From contig DAHXLI010000044.1 of assembly GCA_027366075.1 (NCBI GenBank), forward strand, positions 1 through 9,514: a stretch of 9,514 bases of DNA, written 5' to 3'. The DNA is from Candidatus Parvarchaeota archaeon (GTDB lineage Archaea > Nanobdellota > Nanobdellia > Parvarchaeales > Parvarchaeaceae). The notes under the pieces were generated by a model. That model did not search any database, had not been told where the DNA came from, and saw only the letters and a program-made list of their open reading frames with translations. A program made the translations under genes and the position numbers. Shown here one piece after another: positions 5,924-9,514 of this stretch (the stretch's first letter is position 1; the number at the start of each line of letters is the position of its first letter).

Positions 5924-6453
5924 TAGGTAAATATTTTATACTTATCCTTGTTCTCCATCTCTTCCAGTATCCTTCCTTCTATGCTTCTCACAATATTGGA
6001 AGAAAGCTGGAGTCTCTCATCTATTTCTGCGTAAGACTCAAAAGATTTTTTCTTTCTCTCTTCTAGTAGTTTCTGTGTAAGTTTTTTGCCCATCCCGGGA
6101 ATGAGCTCCAAAGCATGCAGTCTTACGTTTATCGGACCGAGCGTGTTTATCGTTCCTACGTACTTCTTTTCGTTTTCTTGTACAATCTTATGAACAAACT
6201 CTTTTAGGCTATCAAGACCGGTTTCCGTCAGTTTACTAGGTGTTATCCTACCGATTATGTGATGTATCTCATCCCTCTTATTTTCACCTATGTAAACTCT
6301 TTTTCCCGCTTCTACAGTGACGTTCTTTTTCAAAGCTGCAATCAGCAATGAAAGAGAATCGGTTAATATGACCGCCGAAGGGTGTCTATCCTTAGAATCT
6401 GCGATGCCATACGGCAGATATTCTAGAACATACGCGTATTCGTCTTTTCCCAT
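5923..6453 (-). CDS. DUF655 family protein, predicted helix-hairpin-helix RNA/DNA-binding protein
   Basis: Archaeal DUF655 (COG1491) protein, a conserved companion of eL21 and Rpo4; its biochemical role is not established. The N-terminal half (about 1-100) begins EYAYVLEYLPYGI and has IIGRITPSKLTETGLDSL (66-83), as in the OB-like part of the family. The C-terminal half carries a helix-hairpin-helix, RLHALELIPGMGKKLTQKLL (110-129), with the GMGKK hairpin typical of nucleic-acid backbone contact. Length 176 is normal. ATG 6453 lies 22 nt after the rpo4 stop and has no Shine-Dalgarno sequence. The TAG stop shares its final G with the first base of tRNA-Trp, so tRNA processing would trim the mRNA at its stop codon. 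Confidence 0.9.
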   Translation of the reverse strand: MGKDEYAYVLEYLPYGIADSKDRHPSAVILTDSLSLLIAALKKNVTVEAGKRVYIGENKRDEIHHIIGRITPSKLTETGLDSLKEFVHKIVQENEKKYVGTINTLGPINVRLHALELIPGMGKKLTQKLLEERKKKSFESYAEIDERLQLSSNIVRSIEGRILEEMENKDKYKIFT

Positions 6454-6475
6454 GTTATATTGTTAGCTGTGCCGA

Positions 6476-6799
6476 TTATAAATGCTTCTTTACAACAGCG
6501 AGAATTTTCTTTATATCGTCTTCTTTTATCGTAGATTTAAGTGGGGCCAGTATTGCTCTAACTTGATCGACTGACGTGGGTGCAACGTCTATAAGCATCC
6601 TTACATAGTCGTCACGAATATCAAGATTTAGACCTAGTATCTCATTGAAAGCCTCATCGAAGTTGTTTACTTTAACGTTTTTCTTTATGTGTTCAATAAG
6701 CCTTTTTCCTGATTCGTGGGCTGTATCGATATAATCCATGTACTTTTCTTTAAGTTCCGTCTCGCTCAGTAGCTTTTCATCTATTATTTCGTATTCCAT
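6476..6799 (-). CDS. rpo4: DNA-directed RNA polymerase subunit Rpo4 (RpoF)
   Basis: The archaeal homologue of eukaryotic Rpb4. It pairs with Rpo7 to form the stalk of RNA polymerase, which helps open the promoter and bind the emerging transcript. It begins MEYEIIDEKLLSETELKE and has the mostly helical layout of the family, including the C-terminal HRDC-like part around DYVRMLIDVAPTSVDQVRAILAP (64-86). Length 107 is typical. Its identity is reinforced by position: it starts 2 nt after the eL21 stop and precedes DUF655, the conserved archaeal order. No Shine-Dalgarno sequence precedes ATG 6799, so translation is probably coupled to eL21. Confidence 0.9.
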   Translation of the reverse strand: MEYEIIDEKLLSETELKEKYMDYIDTAHESGKRLIEHIKKNVKVNNFDEAFNEILGLNLDIRDDYVRMLIDVAPTSVDQVRAILAPLKSTIKEDDIKKILAVVKKHL

Positions 6800-6801
6800 T
6801 T

Positions 6802-7092
6802 TTAAAGTTTCTTAAGGTGAACTGGCAGCAAATCGACCGTTTTGGTCATTGTTCCTTGCATAACTTGTACGGTGTAAGCGCGTCCTTTTTTCTTTAATAT
6901 AACGCCGTTTATCCCGAAGAAGCGCCGATGTGGTATATTCCTCTGGACTGACGAGCTTGGGTCTATCAAGACTCGCTCGCCGTCATTAAATGACTGAAGC
7001 GCTTTCTTTAAATCTATCTTGCCTTTATCTCTTTTTCTCAATGCCAATCGTCTTCTTGAACGGTGGTGGGCACCTTTTCCGGTTATTGACAT
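6802..7092 (-). CDS. rpl21e: 50S ribosomal protein L21e (eL21)
   Basis: A large-subunit ribosomal protein found only in archaea and eukaryotes. The basic N-terminus (KGAHHRSRRRLALRKRDKG) is followed by the conserved GERVLIDPSSSVQRNIPHRRFFGINGV (38-63, an SH3-like barrel), KKGRAYTVQV (68-77) and the end LLPVHLKKL. Length 96 is typical. It is the first gene of the eL21-rpo4-DUF655-tRNA-Trp unit. A TATA box, ATATAAATAC (7116-7125), lies about 27 nt before ATG 7092, so its mRNA should have almost no leader. tRNA-Leu lies 55 nt upstream on the same strand and may add read-through transcription. Confidence 0.95.
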   Translation of the reverse strand: MSITGKGAHHRSRRRLALRKRDKGKIDLKKALQSFNDGERVLIDPSSSVQRNIPHRRFFGINGVILKKKGRAYTVQVMQGTMTKTVDLLPVHLKKL

Positions 7093-7114
7093 ATCTATAT
7101 TTTAGCCAATTTAG

Positions 7115-7126
7115 AGTATTTATATC
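7115..7126 (-). promoter_or_regulatory. TATA box of the eL21 operon
   Basis: GATATAAATACT on the minus strand is centred about 27-28 nt upstream of the eL21 start codon. It lies between the 3' end of tRNA-Leu and eL21 and is well placed to drive the ribosomal protein/RNA polymerase operon independently of the tRNA promoter. Confidence 0.55.
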
Positions 7127-7147
7127 TATCTAGCCGAAACAAAGAAA

Positions 7148-7230
7148 TGCAGAGGGTGGGATTTGAACCCACGAAGGCCTGAGCCATAAGGTCCTTAGCC
7201 TTACACGTTTGACCGCTTCGCTACCTCTGC
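7148..7230 (-). tRNA. tRNA-Leu (apparent anticodon AAG)
   Basis: A class II tRNA on the minus strand. The acceptor is GCAGAGG/CCTCTGC with discriminator A (7148), the D stem GCG/CGT, the anticodon stem TAAGG/CCTTA, the variable arm GGC-TCAG-GCC, and the T arm GTGGG-TTCAAAT-CCCAC. The long variable arm and A73 fit Leu. The seven-base loop is CTAAGGA, which puts AAG at positions 34-36 (7194-7196), reading CUU/CUC leucine codons. Archaea normally use GAG here, so A34 is unusual. No intron and no encoded CCA. A TATA-like ATTTATAA at 7261-7268 is its likely promoter. Confidence 0.92.
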
Positions 7231-7260
7231 TTTAACAAACTTAATTTGATTGTTTATTGA

Positions 7261-7268
7261 TTATAAAT
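7261..7268 (-). promoter_or_regulatory. TATA box of tRNA-Leu
   Basis: ATTTATAA on the minus strand is centred about 34 nt before the first base of tRNA-Leu. It predicts a transcript starting roughly 8-10 nt upstream of the mature 5' end, as is usual for archaeal tRNA genes. It lies in the short gap after the stop codon of the 5-hmdU kinase-like gene. Confidence 0.5.
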
Positions 7269-7280
7269 ATTGCACGATTC

Positions 7281-8261
7281 TTAAATGGATAAACTTGGGT
7301 TAAACCGTCTGCGGCCCCTTCCAGTTCCGTCTCTTATTTTTATGTATTTATGAAATTCGCATAGACAATTCTGTATGTTCGCCAACGAGATATTTACAAT
7401 GTTTCCATTAGCATCGTTTAGATACTGGAAATGAAGGCCAAGCCTCACAAATTCAGAAGATTGATTTCTAAAAAGCCAGCGCATAACGTATATATCTTTT
7501 ACTTTTGAAGATTTTCTAAGAAGTAACAAAATCCCTTTCTTCGCACCTGGACCGGCCGCTGCCCAATCATCATTAGAAAAGGGCAGTACTGCTTTTCCTC
7601 CATAAATTTTTAGAGGGTAAAACAAATCTATTAAAACTTGATAAGCCAAAAAGTTGCCAAACCCGTCTCTTTCTCTAATTATGGCATAGGCTTCTTCTGA
7701 ACTTTTTGCGGAAGTGAGACTTCTATAAAAATTTGGAAACGTGACGTGAAGGCGCGAAAATATATTTGTAACATTAAGTATCTTATCTTTAGAACCCATG
7801 GTGCTATAGCCGCTAACCATATAAGCCGCTGTAAACGTGGGTCTGCCACTTGATTTAATCGCATAAAGCTTCTCTTTCATTTGCTTAGGATCAAAAGAAT
7901 CAAGATATTGGAGCCCTAGCGACCTGTGGGTATCAGAACGACCTATCAAGCGATAGATCATTATATTGAATATTTTATCTGCTTTTGAACAGTTTGACTC
8001 GAGGATGAAGTCTATGGCATAGCGGGTGCCTGGGTCCAATTCTCGATAAACATTCGTAAAACGCTGGGTAGCAAGGATAGCGTCTTTTGTCCACGGTGGA
8101 CTTAATTTCTTTAAAAAGCGCCGTTCCCAGATACTCTGTCTTTCGCATACAAACTTCCAGAATTCGTTCAGTCTATTTTGATTAAAATATTCTGGTATTG
8201 ACTCTGATAAAGGCACTGTGTCCATAGGATTTTTATACGATCTCCCTGCGGAGGATTCCAT
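7281..8261 (-). CDS. 5-hmdU DNA kinase helical domain / alpha-glutamyl-putrescinyl thymine pyrophosphorylase-like protein
   Basis: I recognise the family by motif. With residues counted from ATG 8261 they are: ERQSIWERRFLK at 40-51, PPWTKD at 55-60, RFTNVYRELDPGTRY at 67-81, GFGNFLAYQVLIDL at 200-213, DDWAAAGPGAKKGI at 231-244, and the end CEFHKYIKIRDGTGRGRRRF at 301-320. This pattern matches the all-helical, DNA-glycosylase-related domain (HMUDK_hel, aGPT-Pplase clade) known from phage systems that rebuild thymine through 5-hydroxymethyluracil. Here it stands alone at 326 residues with no P-loop kinase, so the role may be modification, repair or recognition of a modified base. ATG 8261 is preferred over an in-frame TTG two codons upstream. 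It lies between thrC and tRNA-Leu, with no phage genes visible. I am fairly sure of the family and unsure of the function. Confidence 0.7.
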   Translation of the reverse strand: MESSAGRSYKNPMDTVPLSESIPEYFNQNRLNEFWKFVCERQSIWERRFLKKLSPPWTKDAILATQRFTNVYRELDPGTRYAIDFILESNCSKADKIFNIMIYRLIGRSDTHRSLGLQYLDSFDPKQMKEKLYAIKSSGRPTFTAAYMVSGYSTMGSKDKILNVTNIFSRLHVTFPNFYRSLTSAKSSEEAYAIIRERDGFGNFLAYQVLIDLFYPLKIYGGKAVLPFSNDDWAAAGPGAKKGILLLLRKSSKVKDIYVMRWLFRNQSSEFVRLGLHFQYLNDANGNIVNISLANIQNCLCEFHKYIKIRDGTGRGRRRFNPSLSI

Positions 8262-8266
8262 TCTCA

Positions 8267-8287
8267 AAAACTAGTTTTATTAAATTG
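8267..8287 (-). promoter_or_regulatory. Promoter of the 5-hmdU kinase-like gene with a 12-bp palindrome
   Basis: On the minus strand CAATTTAATAAAAC (8274-8287) resembles a TATA box about 20-22 nt before ATG 8261. It overlaps a perfect 12-bp palindrome, AAAACTAGTTTT (8267-8278), placed between the TATA box and the start codon where a repressor could block initiation. A second, imperfect inverted repeat, AGAAG-CA-CTTCT, lies just upstream at 8299-8310. Confidence 0.4.
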
Positions 8288-8358
8288 TACCAGTCTCTAG
8301 AAGTGCTTCTGTAATTAATTTCCATAATTTTATTATTTTCTTTATATTACCTATCCAA

Positions 8359-9438
8359 TCAGTTATTGCCTGTTATCAAACACATTACAGACTTGCCATT
8401 AAACCATGGTGGGTGTATTTTATTTATTTTTAAAGCCCCAGCGAACGAAGCCGCCCCTCCAAGTTCAGATGATATCCTTGAGTCATGTAGTTTTCTACGC
8501 GCGTATTCGAGTTCCTTCTCGCTTACACTTATTGCTAAGCCATTAGTTTCTCTAAGTGCTTCTATCCCCTCAAAACCAAAGGTAGGATATCCAACCGCGA
8601 TAGCATCCGCTTCAGTATTCGGTCGCATGTAGGTTAATCTTCTCTTTTTATTATATGCTCTCACCAAAGGATCGCAACCTTTAGCCTGTATTGCTATAAG
8701 TCTAGGAGCCACGCTTATAATTTTTAGTTTTTTTAGTTCCTTAATACCTTTGTATATCGCAGCAAGCAAGGTAGCGTTTCCAACTGGGAGGATAAGAAAA
8801 TCCGGTAATTTTCTCATCTGGTCAAATATTTCGAAAATTATACTTTTTTGTCCTTCTTTTCTGTAATGGTAGTCCCCACAAAGAAATACTTTGTTAATTT
8901 TTGAGAATAGTTCCGCTGTTTCGAGAGCGGTGTTAAAGTCTCCGTTAACTTCTACTATTTCAGCGCCCACCTTCTTGATCTTTAATATCTTTTCGATTTT
9001 AGCGTCTTTGCTAAGAAATATAGTGCATTTTATTCCGAACTTTTGTGCGTAAGTCGCAACTGACAGTCCCATATTCCCAGTAGAAGCGCAACAGACCTCT
9101 TTAAGGCCTAATTCGACTGTCTTTGTTAGTTCCACCGAAGAACCGCGGTCCTTAAAAGAATTAGTTGGGTTGTGCGTTTCGAGCTTTAACATCAAGTTGA
9201 CGTTACCTATCTTATAATTAACAATGGGGGCCCCACCTTCGCCTAAACTTAGAAGTTTTCCAGATACTGGAAAAAGCGACTTGTATTTAGAATGCTTTAT
9301 CTCCCCATCTCCAAGACCGAGTTTAGCAGGGTATTCATAATCGACTTCAAGTATAGAATTGCATTTATTGCACCTATACATCTGACTCTTTGGGCCATAA
9401 ATCGATCCGCACGATGTGCATTTTAAACTATATTTCAT
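8359..9438 (-). CDS. thrC: Threonine synthase
   Basis: A PLP enzyme (fold type II) converting O-phosphohomoserine to threonine and phosphate, the last step of threonine synthesis. An N-terminal zinc ribbon (C7, C10, C23, C26) is typical of archaeal and many bacterial forms. The PLP lysine is K96 in NPTNSFKDRG (90-99). STGNMGLSVATYA (119-131) forms the phosphate/substrate loop, and PVGNATLLAAIYKG (218-231) binds the cofactor phosphate. The end differs from the family: the usual TGHGLKD is TGNN, and the chain stops at once, giving 359 residues. The conserved Ser region near the C-terminus reads ELGGAASFAG. These changes hint at an altered or relaxed active-site rim, but the core residues are intact. 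ATG 9438 is supported by the zinc-ribbon start. No other threonine pathway gene is adjacent. Related PLP ligases of this fold are the main alternative. Confidence 0.9.
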   Translation of the reverse strand: MKYSLKCTSCGSIYGPKSQMYRCNKCNSILEVDYEYPAKLGLGDGEIKHSKYKSLFPVSGKLLSLGEGGAPIVNYKIGNVNLMLKLETHNPTNSFKDRGSSVELTKTVELGLKEVCCASTGNMGLSVATYAQKFGIKCTIFLSKDAKIEKILKIKKVGAEIVEVNGDFNTALETAELFSKINKVFLCGDYHYRKEGQKSIIFEIFDQMRKLPDFLILPVGNATLLAAIYKGIKELKKLKIISVAPRLIAIQAKGCDPLVRAYNKKRRLTYMRPNTEADAIAVGYPTFGFEGIEALRETNGLAISVSEKELEYARRKLHDSRISSELGGAASFAGALKINKIHPPWFNGKSVMCLITGNN

Positions 9439-9459
9439 AATGTACTTGACACAGACTAT

Positions 9460-9486
9460 ATTAGATTATAATATTTAAAATCTAAT
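9460..9486 (-). promoter_or_regulatory. thrC promoter region with an 8-bp inverted repeat next to a tRNA 3' end
   Basis: ATTAGATT at 9460-9467 is matched by AATCTAAT at 9479-9486, with an 11-nt A/T-only centre. A weak TATA-like CTAATATAG on the minus strand overlaps the inner arm, about 20-25 nt before ATG 9438. The outer arm touches the discriminator base of the partial tRNA. The repeat could be an operator for thrC, or its hairpin could mark the 3' end of the tRNA transcript. Confidence 0.4.
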
Positions 9487-9514
9487 TGGGGTAGCTGGGA
9501 TTTGAACCCAGAAC
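9487..9514 (-). tRNA. tRNA, 3' part only (runs off the window)
   Basis: The minus strand shows the 3' acceptor strand CTACCCC with discriminator A (9487) and a perfect T arm, CTGGG-TTCAAAT-CCCAG (9495-9511). The anticodon lies beyond the window edge, so the amino acid cannot be assigned. CCA is not encoded. It is upstream of and on the same strand as thrC. Confidence 0.85.

Noticed and set aside
7281..8261. A phage or provirus island around the 5-hmdU kinase-like gene
   Set aside because: No integrase, capsid, terminase or att repeat is visible; the neighbours are thrC, tRNA-Leu and eL21.
1..9514. CRISPR arrays, insertion sequences or long direct repeats
   Set aside because: Nothing with regularly spaced repeats, transposase motifs or terminal inverted repeats was seen on reading both strands.

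Overview
The window looks like a housekeeping stretch of a small archaeal genome, probably a DPANN or ARMAN-like acidophile relative; that placement is inference from gene content and style, not a search. The archaeal signs are an archaeal-type 16S rRNA (minus strand), eL21, Rpo4 and DUF655 in the conserved archaeal order, the archaeal tRNA methyltransferase TrmY, an intron in tRNA-Trp, and TATA boxes about 20-28 nt upstream of start codons with almost no Shine-Dalgarno sequences, which points to leaderless mRNAs.

Layout. Positions 1-987 hold the 5' two thirds of a 16S rRNA gene on the minus strand. The match to 16S breaks off at about position 61 (near E. coli 955), so the last 60 nt may be the start of an rRNA intron or an assembly join. 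Positions 988-1294 are the rRNA leader and promoter. Next come an orphan 101-codon ORF (minus), trmY (plus, divergent) and a HIT-family hydrolase (minus). A plus-strand pair follows: a GT4 glycosyltransferase and, 3 nt later, an (alpha/alpha)6 glycoside hydrolase resembling clan GH-G. After these is a small protein-kinase-fold gene with a TATA box inside a near-perfect palindrome.

From 5811 to the end everything lies on the minus strand. Read in transcription order it is: a partial tRNA at the window edge, threonine synthase, a protein related to the helical domain of 5-hmdU DNA kinase / thymine-hypermodification enzymes, tRNA-Leu, eL21, rpo4, DUF655 and tRNA-Trp. eL21-rpo4-DUF655-tRNA-Trp is tightly packed and probably one transcript; the DUF655 stop codon shares a base with the tRNA.

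The genes mainly serve the information machinery (rRNA, tRNAs, tRNA modification, ribosome, RNA polymerase). A surface or storage carbohydrate pair and two enzymes of metabolism are interleaved. The most unusual items are the lone hypermodification-type protein in a cellular archaeal context, the apparent 16S interruption, a tRNA-Leu whose structure gives an AAG anticodon, and the small kinase under a palindromic promoter.
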